IMG/VR virus record: IMGVR_UViG_3300020457_000075
Location: 1-27,638 of that record
Strand: one strand, 5' to 3'
DNA: 27,638 nucleotides
Source: a virus
In this document: piece by piece, positions 1 through 6,620 of the stretch
Layout of the letters: each line of letters starts with the position of its first letter
How positions within the stretch are numbered: the first letter of the stretch is position 1
Notes under the pieces: generated by a model
What the model was told of the DNA's origin: nothing
Database searches by the model: none
What the model saw: the letters and a program-made list of their open reading frames with translations, nothing else
Program-made: the position numbers and the translations under genes

Positions 1-460
1 AGATGGTCTTTGCCTTTTCTTTGAATTCTTCGGAGAGTTCTTCGCCACCGAGGAGAGCATTAACGTCTTCTTCGACATCATACTCAGCAACGACTTCTTC
101 AGTAGTCTCTTCTTCAGCAACTACATCTTCCGTGGAAACTTCTTCCTCTTCGATGGTTTCTTCAGATGAAACTTCTTCTTCTTCTTTCATGCCTTTCATG
201 GGGTCTGCAGATTTTGCACCTTTGTTTACTACATCCTTAACTTGCTTAAGGGTTCCACCAGGTGTCTTCAGTTTTGCTGAATCATCATCGGGTTTGTAGT
301 TTTCTGGGGTAGGACCACCAAGATCCTCTACACCTGCCAACTGGGTTCCTGGATCTGCCATGGTAGGCATAGGATCAGCAGGTTTTGCTCCAGCATTAAC
401 AGCGGTGCGGGATTGTGCTGTCTTTACGTCCATTTCTTGTAATTTTTTACCACGAGACAT
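1..460 (-). CDS. 22: Prohead core scaffolding protein gp22 (partial, C-terminus cut by window edge)
   Basis: This is the major scaffold of the prohead core. In T4 it fills the immature capsid and is digested by gp21 before DNA packaging. About 153 N-terminal residues are visible, starting MSRGKKLQEMD at an ATG (458-460), and the frame stays open to base 1. The middle is strongly acidic, with Glu runs around residues 92-125, followed by GGEELSEEFKEKAKTI, which is typical of gp22 of T4-like phages. An AXPADPM motif occurs twice (near residues 22-28 and 83-88). It lies directly downstream of gp21, as in T4 (21-22-23). A GGAG Shine-Dalgarno sits about 8 nt before the ATG, and a perfect TATAAATA lies 36 nt upstream. 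The identification rests on position, composition and the conserved segment. The major capsid gene 23 would follow outside the window. Confidence 0.9.
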   Translation of the reverse strand, partial: MSRGKKLQEMDVKTAQSRTAVNAGAKPADPMPTMADPGTQLAGVEDLGGPTPENYKPDDDSAKLKTPGGTLKQVKDVVNKGAKSADPMKGMKEEEEVSSEETIEEEEVSTEDVVAEEETTEEVVAEYDVEEDVNALLGGEELSEEFKEKAKTI

Positions 461-496
461 TTGAACTCTCCGTTTTTTCCGTATTAAAACTATATT

Positions 497-504
497 TATT
501 TATA
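497..504 (-). promoter_or_regulatory. T4-type late promoter for gene 22
   Basis: A perfect TATAAATA octamer lies on the minus strand in the 47-nt gap between gp21 and gp22. It starts 3 nt after the gp21 stop and 36 nt before the gp22 ATG. It matches the T4 late promoter consensus read by the gp55 sigma factor. Confidence 0.8.
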
Positions 505-507
505 AAA

Positions 508-1158
508 TTAAAGATTAGATAAGAAATCATTGAATAAGTTTAACTTATTCTCATCTAATTGTTTTTGATCAATAAGTGTATTGATTTGCTTGTATGTTTT
601 TTCAGCAAACTTTTCGCGAAGAATACCACCATCCCATACCCAATCCTTACCTTCCATAATACCTTCAACGAAAGCATCTGGAGCAGAAGGATCTGCAACA
701 ATATCAGCAGCAGTTGCCAACATAAAGTCGTCACCAACTACGTTGACACCTTCACGAGTCATTTTCAAAGAACCAATACCGCGAGAAGAAACGCCGAGTT
801 TTACGCCCTCTTCGATTAAAGAAGATGCAATCTTACCCATTGGAGTATTGAGGATCTTTGCTTTACCAACAAAGTTAGAACCAGACTCTCTCAAAGAGAC
901 AATCTTGTGGGAAACTCTATCGAGATTAACGGTAGGACCATCAGGATGTCCGAGTTCACCAAGTGCTCTACCTGCCTGAACATGGTTTTCGTTGTAGCGA
1001 CCAACCTCACGGCGGAGAGTTTCCATAGGATACATACGACCATTACGGTTTTTGATGTTTCCCTGAAGGAATACTCCCTCAATATACATTGATTTCTTGC
1101 CGTTCTTTTGTTCGACAAGAAACTCAACTGATTCGATTTCTTCTCTAATGAGTTTCAT
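508..1158 (-). CDS. 21: Prohead core protease gp21
   Basis: Serine protease of the phage prohead protease group (herpesvirus assemblin-like fold). It cleaves scaffold, core and capsid proteins during head maturation. The protein has 216 residues, close to T4 gp21. Landmarks are EGVFLQGNIKNRNGR (27-41), a GELGHPDGP segment carrying the likely catalytic His71, and the GVSSRGIGSL segment with the likely nucleophile at Ser124 or Ser125. ATAADIVADPSAPDAF (149-163) follows and contains candidate acidic members of the active site (Asp152, Asp156). It lies between the 85-aa gene and gp22, matching T4 order. The 27-nt gap upstream has no clear late promoter and no good Shine-Dalgarno, so it is probably transcribed from the promoter of the preceding gene. 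The ATG at 1156-1158 gives the conserved N-terminus MKLIREE. Confidence 0.95.
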   Translation of the reverse strand: MKLIREEIESVEFLVEQKNGKKSMYIEGVFLQGNIKNRNGRMYPMETLRREVGRYNENHVQAGRALGELGHPDGPTVNLDRVSHKIVSLRESGSNFVGKAKILNTPMGKIASSLIEEGVKLGVSSRGIGSLKMTREGVNVVGDDFMLATAADIVADPSAPDAFVEGIMEGKDWVWDGGILREKFAEKTYKQINTLIDQKQLDENKLNLFNDFLSNL

Positions 1159-1185
1159 TTGACTAGTGGATTATTTTACTTGAAA

Positions 1186-1443
1186 TTAAGTGCGTGCGTC
1201 TACATTGACTTTGGTTCCCTTCAACGCAGCATTACCTCTCAAACCCTGACCAATGTCTATGTGAATAACAAGAGAACCTGCAGCGGGAACTGTTATAGAT
1301 CCTAGGTCTGCATCATCATCGGTATTCCGAAGAGTCACGTCATAATCATTATCTTTATCGGTATTACCAATATAAACTGCGGTTGAGGTTTTAAATTTGG
1401 TTGTGCCTGTCGCCAACGCAGTGGCATCTCCTAAGATTTTCAT
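1186..1443 (-). CDS. Small beta-rich protein of unknown function in the gp68 position
   Basis: An 85-residue protein (MKILGDATALATG...KVNVDART) that I do not recognise as a characterised family. It is rich in Thr, Asp, Gly and Val and reads like a small beta-sandwich: alternating strands around TAVYIGNTDKDNDYDVTLRN (22-41) and GSLVIHIDIGQGLRGN (56-71). There is no signal peptide, membrane segment or cysteine. It occupies the slot held in T4 by gene 68, a prohead core protein, but T4 gp68 is longer and I recall it as helical, so homology is unlikely. It has its own perfect TATAAATA 23 nt upstream and an AGGA close to the ATG. This suggests strong late expression and a head role such as a minor capsid or decoration protein. 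That role is inferred from context only. Confidence 0.75.
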   Translation of the reverse strand: MKILGDATALATGTTKFKTSTAVYIGNTDKDNDYDVTLRNTDDDADLGSITVPAAGSLVIHIDIGQGLRGNAALKGTKVNVDART

Positions 1444-1466
1444 CTTTCCTAACTTTCAGTATAATT

Positions 1467-1474
1467 TATTTATA
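1467..1474 (-). promoter_or_regulatory. T4-type late promoter for the 85-aa gene
   Basis: A perfect TATAAATA on the minus strand directly abuts the TAA stop (1475-1477) of the gp67-like gene. It lies 23 nt before the ATG of the 85-aa gene. Confidence 0.8.
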
Positions 1475-1687
1475 TTAAACACCATCACTGGTATCAAGTT
1501 CCTCATCATCAACTTCAACTTCATCTTCAACTTCGATGGGATCTTCACCAGCAAACATACCATTAGCAATCACTGGGCGGAAAGCATCAACTCTCTCTCC
1601 AGCTTTAGCATATAGTAAATCTTTGATGGTGTCGCTAATCTGAGATGGTGACTCGTCAGCAATCATCATATCTAATAGGTCATCCAT
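1475..1687 (-). CDS. 67: Prohead core protein gp67-like
   Basis: A 70-residue protein with a helical N-terminal half (MDDLLDMMIADESPSQISDT..., then LLYAKAGERVDAFRPVIANG). An acidic tail rich in Glu, Asp and Val follows (about residues 48-70). T4 gp67 is about 80 aa, has the same layout (short helical head with a run of basic and acidic residues, then a very acidic tail) and lies directly after gene 20, as here. It is an internal core protein of the prohead, later cleaved to an internal peptide in T4. I chose the ATG at 1685-1687 because the only upstream in-frame start is a TTG at 1708 without a ribosome site. A TATAAATA lies 28 nt upstream and overlaps the gp20 stop. Identity rests on position and architecture more than on residue matches. 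Confidence 0.8.
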   Translation of the reverse strand: MDDLLDMMIADESPSQISDTIKDLLYAKAGERVDAFRPVIANGMFAGEDPIEVEDEVEVDDEELDTSDGV

Positions 1688-1715
1688 TATAATTTGTATA
1701 GTAAACAACTAGATG

Positions 1716-1723
1716 TATTTATA
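1716..1723 (-). promoter_or_regulatory. T4-type late promoter for the gp67-like gene
   Basis: A perfect TATAAATA on the minus strand. The gp20 stop codon TAA (1719-1721) is contained inside the octamer. It lies 28 nt before the gp67-like ATG. Confidence 0.8.
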
Positions 1724-3377
1724 TTTCGCCACCCTTGGGTAGTTCTGGTGCCTCAGTGGCAGATCCATCAATTTCAGGTTCCATTTGTGGTTTACCTAAA
1801 TCCATTCCTGCTGCACTATCTAAAGGTTGTCCTGTTGCAGGATCAATAGTTGCAGGATCAGGAATAACACCGTCTTTAATCTCTTTTTTAATCAGTGCAT
1901 CCTGTTCAAGAATTTCAACGTCAGTCTGACGTAGAATCTTACGACGAACGTAATCTTGAGAGTAATACTTACCAATATATGGTTCTGCTGTTGCTGCAAG
2001 AGTCAGTCTCTCATTCATGAGTTCTGCCTCTTTCAGTTCAGAGAAGTGATTATCGTAGAGGAAGTCATATTGAATATGCTCACTCATTGTCTCCCAATCT
2101 TCGGGAGTAATGATATTCTTAAGAATAAGTTGAGTCTTTAGCATGTCGTTAAACATGTTAGAGAATCTTTTTCTAAGACGTGCAACAAATTTAGTAAACT
2201 TAAGTTCGTCTCTCAAGATTTCTGAGGATCTTCCCAAATTAAATCCGCCTTCGCCATCCATTCTAGACGGGGGGACGTTGAGTGATCTGTATAACTTTTT
2301 CTTAAAGTACTCAATGTCCGTGATTTCACCAAGGTTTTGACCTCCAGGAAGAGTAGAAATTTCAGTACCACGTCCTCCCTCTCGTCTAGGAAGCCAGAAA
2401 TCCTCAAGCATTGCCATGTATTTTTTGTCATCACGGATTTCTCCTGTATTTGCATCGTATACAAGTTTGTTGCGATAACGCATCATAACATCACGAAGGT
2501 ATTGTTCTGCCTTTTGCTTAGGAAGATTGCCAACATCAATGTAAAAAATTCTACGCTCTGGTGCTCTGGACAAACGATAAATGACCAGGGAGTCCTCAAT
2601 CATACGAAGTTGATTGAGAGATTTAATTGCCTTGTGAAGATATGAAAGAGTTGATCCCTTATTTCTATCTACTAAACCAGAAGTACAATATGTAATTGCG
2701 TCTCTAGCAATCTTAATACCTTGACTTGCACCCGATTGCATTGGGTTGCCAGTAGGATAAGTTGATTTTGGATTATAAATGAAGTATTCATCAATCTCTG
2801 GAAAGTCATAATCCATGGGATTATTACTCTGCAGTCTTACAACAGTTGAACCATCGTTCTTTGATTTTCTCTGTTGTCTGACATAACGCATTTTCATTGC
2901 GTCAATATAACGAAGTTCTTGAATACCTTCCTGAGGATTTTTTAGATCAATAATTTTATGATAATAGATACGACCGTCAATATACCAATTACGGTAAATT
3001 TCATGCGCTTTTTTATCAAAGTCCAATAAATCTAAGATATATTTAAACTCTTTACGAATTTTAGTTTTAATACCATCGCTGGCGTTAAGGTTAGAAAGTT
3101 CAATTTCTACAGGACTATCGTTAGAGTCTGAAACGATTGCTTCATTTACAATATCTTCAATAGCACTATCCGCTTCAGGATGAAGTGACATTTCACGATA
3201 TCTTTTAATAAGATCAAATTCTGTACGATAAACACCTTCAATGTCTACATAAGAACCAAAAAAACCACTACTCATATAGTGATCAGCCCCGTCCTCATTG
3301 TTAGGAGGAACAGGACTGACTGCACTTGGAGATAGTGGTTCGGTGTCCTCAATAGAGAACCCAAATAACTTGGACAT
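1719..3377 (-). CDS. 20: Portal vertex protein gp20
   Basis: The portal forms a dodecameric ring at one capsid vertex. It nucleates prohead assembly, serves as the DNA channel with gp17 and docks the neck. The protein has 552 residues (T4 gp20: 524). Recognisable portal segments are HPEADSAIEDIVNEAIV (66-82), YRLSRAPERRIFYIDVGNLP (267-286), WLPRREGGRGTEISTLPGG (328-346), and LNVPPSRMDGEGGFNLGRSS (366-385). The C-terminus is acidic and Pro-rich, probably disordered. This is the g20 marker widely used for cyanophage diversity surveys. It is preceded by gp19 and followed by the gp67-like gene, as in T4. The leader carries a TCTAAATA late-promoter-like octamer and a small GAAA-loop hairpin. No good Shine-Dalgarno lies near the ATG (3375-3377). 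Confidence 0.98.
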   Translation of the reverse strand: MSKLFGFSIEDTEPLSPSAVSPVPPNNEDGADHYMSSGFFGSYVDIEGVYRTEFDLIKRYREMSLHPEADSAIEDIVNEAIVSDSNDSPVEIELSNLNASDGIKTKIRKEFKYILDLLDFDKKAHEIYRNWYIDGRIYYHKIIDLKNPQEGIQELRYIDAMKMRYVRQQRKSKNDGSTVVRLQSNNPMDYDFPEIDEYFIYNPKSTYPTGNPMQSGASQGIKIARDAITYCTSGLVDRNKGSTLSYLHKAIKSLNQLRMIEDSLVIYRLSRAPERRIFYIDVGNLPKQKAEQYLRDVMMRYRNKLVYDANTGEIRDDKKYMAMLEDFWLPRREGGRGTEISTLPGGQNLGEITDIEYFKKKLYRSLNVPPSRMDGEGGFNLGRSSEILRDELKFTKFVARLRKRFSNMFNDMLKTQLILKNIITPEDWETMSEHIQYDFLYDNHFSELKEAELMNERLTLAATAEPYIGKYYSQDYVRRKILRQTDVEILEQDALIKKEIKDGVIPDPATIDPATGQPLDSAAGMDLGKPQMEPEIDGSATEAPELPKGGEI

Positions 3378-3388
3378 GATTATATGAA

Positions 3389-3404
3389 TCTAAGTTTCCT
3401 TAGA
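3389..3404 (-). other. Perfect 6-bp hairpin with GAAA tetraloop in the gp20 leader
   Basis: The minus strand reads TCTAAG GAAA CTTAGA, a perfect inverted repeat closing a GNRA-type tetraloop. It starts 1 nt after the TCTAAATA octamer and ends 11 nt before the gp20 ATG. Depending on the transcription start it would form at or near the 5' end of the gp20 mRNA. Its function is not known from the sequence. Confidence 0.45.
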
Positions 3405-3405
3405 C

Positions 3406-3413
3406 TATTTAGA
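3406..3413 (-). promoter_or_regulatory. Variant late promoter TCTAAATA for gene 20
   Basis: TCTAAATA on the minus strand, 10 nt after the gp19 TGA stop and 28 nt before the gp20 ATG. It differs from T4 TATAAATA at one base, and the identical octamer precedes gp19. Confidence 0.6.
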
Positions 3414-3423
3414 TGGTCAAATA

Positions 3424-4068
3424 TCAGGATGTTGCTCCAGATGGACCATTCTTAGATTCAGGATACCAGTAGTTGACTGTAAATTCTACAGTAAACTCTT
3501 CAAGAGTATCAGTGGTGTCATAAGAAAGATCAATTGCAGAGATATTAGTTGGGTAAATATCCACAAACTTGTAAACTGCAATTGTTTCTAATCCAGTTCC
3601 CTTGGAATTTGAAGTACCATCGCCAATATTGGAAGCAAGTCTTCCAAGTTGTCTAACTGTAGCAGTTCCCATGTAGTCAGCAGGGTTTGTTGCACCCGAT
3701 GCTTCCTGGTATTGAGCAACTTTTTGTGCCCACTCTTCCATCGTTCTTCTGATTGCAAAATCAGTGTCATTCAGGATAGTGATAGTCCAAGTGTCGAATG
3801 TACGATCACCAGCAACTTTAAAAGTACGTCCTCTAAAAGGAACATCAATCGAAGCTACGTTAGAAGCAGGTAGGTTTGCTGCTTTACAGAGATACTTAAA
3901 AGTATCAGCATCTAAGGCAGTGATACCAGCAGGAATACCACCAGTTTGACCACCAGCAGCTCCCACCGCTGTTGCATTTGTTCCGTTTGTGAACTCAACC
4001 TCAAATAGGTTGGGGCGTGCGCCCCCTCCCTTGAGTTTTGATTTAAAATCGGAAAGTGAGTGTGCCAT
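3424..4068 (-). CDS. 19: Tail tube protein gp19
   Basis: Gp19 polymerises as stacked hexameric rings to form the inner tail tube through which DNA passes. The protein has 214 residues, longer than T4 gp19 (163). Extra sequence includes a Gly/Ala-rich loop (GAAGGQTGGIPAG, about residues 36-48) and a Gly/Ser/Thr-rich segment (about 144-160). Conserved features are the N-terminus MAHSLSDFKSKLKGGGARPN, FRGRTFKVAGDRTFDTWTIT (78-97) and the C-terminal beta segment LEEFTVEFTVNYWYPES. It lies between sheath and portal as in T4. It has the strongest Shine-Dalgarno in the window (GGAGG, 8 nt before the ATG) and its own TCTAAATA promoter, fitting a protein needed in many copies. Confidence 0.97.
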   Translation of the reverse strand: MAHSLSDFKSKLKGGGARPNLFEVEFTNGTNATAVGAAGGQTGGIPAGITALDADTFKYLCKAANLPASNVASIDVPFRGRTFKVAGDRTFDTWTITILNDTDFAIRRTMEEWAQKVAQYQEASGATNPADYMGTATVRQLGRLASNIGDGTSNSKGTGLETIAVYKFVDIYPTNISAIDLSYDTTDTLEEFTVEFTVNYWYPESKNGPSGATS

Positions 4069-4088
4069 TTTTTAATCCTCCGTATTGT

Positions 4089-4096
4089 TATTTAGA
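4089..4096 (-). promoter_or_regulatory. Variant late promoter TCTAAATA for gene 19
   Basis: TCTAAATA on the minus strand, 8 nt after the gp18 TGA stop and 20 nt before the gp19 ATG. The octamer is the same as at gp20. Confidence 0.6.
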
Positions 4097-4104
4097 TAAT
4101 GTGA

Positions 4105-6321
4105 TCAAACTCTACCTGCTACTTCTTCAAAACTGACGCCAGTTCTGGTAGCAACGAAAGTAAGCGTGATGAAGTTGATGCTTCTAGCAGGCTTCAGGAA
4201 GATGTCTGCTCTAAACTCATTATTATCAATAACATCAGGAGTATTGTTTGTCGAATCACAAACAACTAGGAATCCAGAAAGTCCTCTCTTTGCTTCAATA
4301 TCACGAAGATAAGGTTCAACGATGTTTCTAAAGTTTGCTCTCGTCAACTCATCATTGAGTTCAAAGAGTTGAGCTTGTGCTGCTCTCTCAAGTGCTTGCT
4401 CAATAGTGAGGAACAAACGACGGACGTTGATTCTATCAAATGCGGAAGCAAATCCAAGAGCGGTCTTATCTCCAAACAGAAGTGTTCCGATGCCAGGTGT
4501 GGTGATAAAGGAGTTAATTCTGTTGGGATACAGTTTGTCTCTCTGTGCTTTAGTTGGATTATATGCAAGTTTAATTGCATTGTTGATGACTCCACGCTGC
4601 TGTCCAGCGGGTGAGAACCATGGGAATGCAGTCAAGTTGGTGCGAGTCATCAGACCAGCAACATCTGGATTGCATGGTACGTAACGGAAGATGTTGTTAA
4701 ATCTATCAAATTGATACTTGTAACCACTATCAAAGACAGCATAAGAAGAGGAAGTCAGTGGCGAGAAGTAATTGATAAGATTATTAGTCTGATCCGTGGT
4801 GTTGGTTTTGTTGACGATATTGTCTCTATGTGGACCAACGACAGCAACACAATCTTTTCTTGCATTAGCAACCGAGATAAGATAGTTTGCTTTTGCTTGA
4901 GAATCTGCTTCAGCAGCACAACCAGGACCCATGATCAGATAGTCAACCTCAGTCTCATCTTTGTTGTCGAAGAGACCATAAGAAGTGATGAGATTTGAAA
5001 GTTCTGCTTTCATTCCGCCAGTTGCGGAGTAGTCAACACCACCACCGAGAGTGAATGTTTTATTACCCAGAACAGAGAAGGTTACACCTTGAGCATTAAG
5101 TCCGAAGAGACCGTCTCCAGTTGTAACTTGGGTGAAGTCAGTAGAGAATCCAGACGCTCTAGGAACACAGGTAGAACCGCCACTAGTGGTAATACCAGAG
5201 GAAAGGTTGTAACCAGCATATACATTAGCAGAGAAGTCTGCAATGTAGTCCTTATAGTAGTTCTTGGTGGGAGCGTTAGTGTCAGATACTGCGTCACCTG
5301 CTTTAGACAGATTTACGTGACTCTCAAGCAGATTGCCTTTGATTCCAGTAATGCTTCCGGTATCATCCACTACTGCTACGTGAATACCATCATTCTTACC
5401 ACTTCTATCTTCAGTATATTGTGTAGAAGTTGGTCGTGGAGCGATTGACTTCCAGAACACAGTGGAGTTAGTAAGACCAAGAGTTTGTTGATCATACCAG
5501 TCAATGGCAGTTGCAGGTGTAAGTGCAGCAGCGAGTCTACCGGTGGTATTAACACCAGAATTATTTACGATGTTAAGTGCAGTTCCAGTTCCGAATGCTG
5601 CGAAAGAAGTTCCTTCTGCGTAATCAATCTTTGTTTCGGTTGATCCAGTTCCGACTGTTTCTACACGAGAAACAACTTTAACGTCGATTGTACTGGAGTT
5701 GCCACTTGCATCAGTGGTTAAACCTGTGATGATTCCTTTTAGGAATCCAGTAAACTCAGAAGTAGTTCCAGAACCTGGAATTACAACTCCACTCAAGGAA
5801 GCAGTAACACCAAATCCGATTTGAGCACCAATACCATCGAGAGCAGTGGTTGCGATGCCAACGACCTGATCTGCAAAATCATCAATGTAACAGACTTTCA
5901 GACCGTTGCCCCATGAACCTGGGTTTTTAGCAGCATAGGTGAAAGTGTTGTCACTCTCCTTATGGTTTTGCTGATAGTCGTCGTAGTTATTAATTTTTAA
6001 AGCAGTGGTTGAGGCAATACCAACACCTGCATTAGCATTATTCAGTTGAGTATCATCTGTTCTAACGACTTTAAGAACTCCCCCATAAGTGAGGTAGTTA
6101 GATGCACTCATCCAGTATTCGTACTGTGCATCAGTGGAAATTGGTTTTCCGAACGTGTCAATAAGTTGTTGCTCTGTTTGTATATCAGTAGCTTCGTCAA
6201 CTGGTCCAATGGCAAAAGGTCCTGCAATTGCACCAATATTATCTAATACATTCTCAGCTCTTCCTACTGTAAGGTCAACCTCCCTGACTAATACGCCTGG
6301 AGACAATTGAGGAGTCGCCAT
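4105..6321 (-). CDS. 18: Contractile tail sheath protein gp18
   Basis: This is the sheath subunit that contracts to drive the tail tube through the cell envelope. The protein has 738 residues (T4: 659). The N-terminus LSPGVLVREVDLTVGRAENV is the usual sheath opening (PGVxxREiD). The C-terminal ~105 residues hold the conserved core: RRLFLTIEQALERAAQAQLF, FELNDELTRANFRNIVEPYL, FLVVCDSTNNTPDVIDNNEF, and the closing strands before VSFEEVAGRV. The middle is Gly/Thr/Ser-rich and corresponds to the exposed variable sheath domains, which probably account for the extra length. A GGAG Shine-Dalgarno lies 8 nt upstream, and AATAAATA lies 33 nt upstream in the largest intergenic gap of the window. Confidence 0.98.
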   Translation of the reverse strand: MATPQLSPGVLVREVDLTVGRAENVLDNIGAIAGPFAIGPVDEATDIQTEQQLIDTFGKPISTDAQYEYWMSASNYLTYGGVLKVVRTDDTQLNNANAGVGIASTTALKINNYDDYQQNHKESDNTFTYAAKNPGSWGNGLKVCYIDDFADQVVGIATTALDGIGAQIGFGVTASLSGVVIPGSGTTSEFTGFLKGIITGLTTDASGNSSTIDVKVVSRVETVGTGSTETKIDYAEGTSFAAFGTGTALNIVNNSGVNTTGRLAAALTPATAIDWYDQQTLGLTNSTVFWKSIAPRPTSTQYTEDRSGKNDGIHVAVVDDTGSITGIKGNLLESHVNLSKAGDAVSDTNAPTKNYYKDYIADFSANVYAGYNLSSGITTSGGSTCVPRASGFSTDFTQVTTGDGLFGLNAQGVTFSVLGNKTFTLGGGVDYSATGGMKAELSNLITSYGLFDNKDETEVDYLIMGPGCAAEADSQAKANYLISVANARKDCVAVVGPHRDNIVNKTNTTDQTNNLINYFSPLTSSSYAVFDSGYKYQFDRFNNIFRYVPCNPDVAGLMTRTNLTAFPWFSPAGQQRGVINNAIKLAYNPTKAQRDKLYPNRINSFITTPGIGTLLFGDKTALGFASAFDRINVRRLFLTIEQALERAAQAQLFELNDELTRANFRNIVEPYLRDIEAKRGLSGFLVVCDSTNNTPDVIDNNEFRADIFLKPARSINFITLTFVATRTGVSFEEVAGRV

Positions 6322-6347
6322 GTTTTTTTCTCCGTGGTCTCATGTTA

Positions 6348-6379
6348 CTGAAAATATTTATTAAAAAGCATGTTTTCAG
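6348..6379 (-). repeat. Inverted repeat flanking the gp18 late promoter
   Basis: A perfect 7-bp inverted repeat (CTGAAAA at 6348-6354 and TTTTCAG at 6373-6379) brackets the AATAAATA promoter. The 18-nt loop is too long, and the region lacks a following U-run, for a good intrinsic terminator. It may be incidental. The remainder of the 77-nt gap (6322-6398) shows only the Shine-Dalgarno and an ACGTGACGT direct repeat. Confidence 0.35.
6355..6362 (-). promoter_or_regulatory. Late promoter AATAAATA for gene 18
   Basis: AATAAATA on the minus strand, 33 nt before the gp18 ATG, in the longest intergenic gap (6322-6398). It differs from the T4 late consensus only at the first base and matches the form found before gp8. 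Confidence 0.7.
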
Positions 6380-6398
6380 AGGGGAAACGTGACGTGAA

Positions 6399-6620
6399 CT
6401 ACCAATCTGGATACTCCCATCTGCTGTCTGGTTTTTTATTTGACATTATCCTTTTTATTGTACACTCTTTACATTCATAAGAATAAGATGAAGCAACGGG
6501 ACCTCTATCTTTTCTTGTCCGATAAAAACTCTCAACTAAATTTTTCATTTCACCACAGGATCTACATTTTCTATCTTGTAAGAGAAGATGACCTAATTTT
6601 ATTTGACCATCTAAATCCAC
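6399..6620 (-). CDS. Small zinc-ribbon protein, unknown function
   Basis: A protein of 73 residues (79 if the upstream GTG at 6638 is used). It carries a four-cysteine zinc-ribbon pattern: RKCRSCGEMK, then 27 residues after the second Cys, then ECKECTIKRI. Short ribbons of this CxxC...CxxC form often begin phage HNH endonucleases, but no HNH motif follows, so nuclease function is not supported. It sits between gp17 and gp18, where T4 has no gene. There is no ATG start. The GTG at 6618-6620 overlaps the gp17 stop by one base (TAGTG), like the TAATG junctions elsewhere in the window, and has GGGAG about 10 nt upstream. I therefore prefer it to the GTG at 6638, which lacks a close ribosome site. 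Translation is probably coupled to gp17, hinting at a packaging-related DNA- or protein-binding role (inference). Confidence 0.75.
   Translation of the reverse strand: MDLDGQIKLGHLLLQDRKCRSCGEMKNLVESFYRTRKDRGPVASSYSYECKECTIKRIMSNKKPDSRWEYPDW

Noticed and set aside
3-299. Plus-strand open frame rich in Ser/Thr
   Set aside because: It is the antisense of the Glu-rich part of gp22; Glu codons on the minus strand read as Ser/Phe on the plus strand. No ribosome site or neighbour gene on that strand.
1159-1185. Late promoter upstream of gp21 (GTAAAATA)
   Set aside because: It has an extra A within the TAAATA core and differs at more than one base, so it is not supported.
1475-1708. TTG at 1706-1708 as start of the gp67-like gene
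   Set aside because: The ATG at 1687 gives a typical N-terminus; the TTG has no ribosome site and lies only 7 nt downstream of the TATAAATA octamer, at about the expected transcription start.
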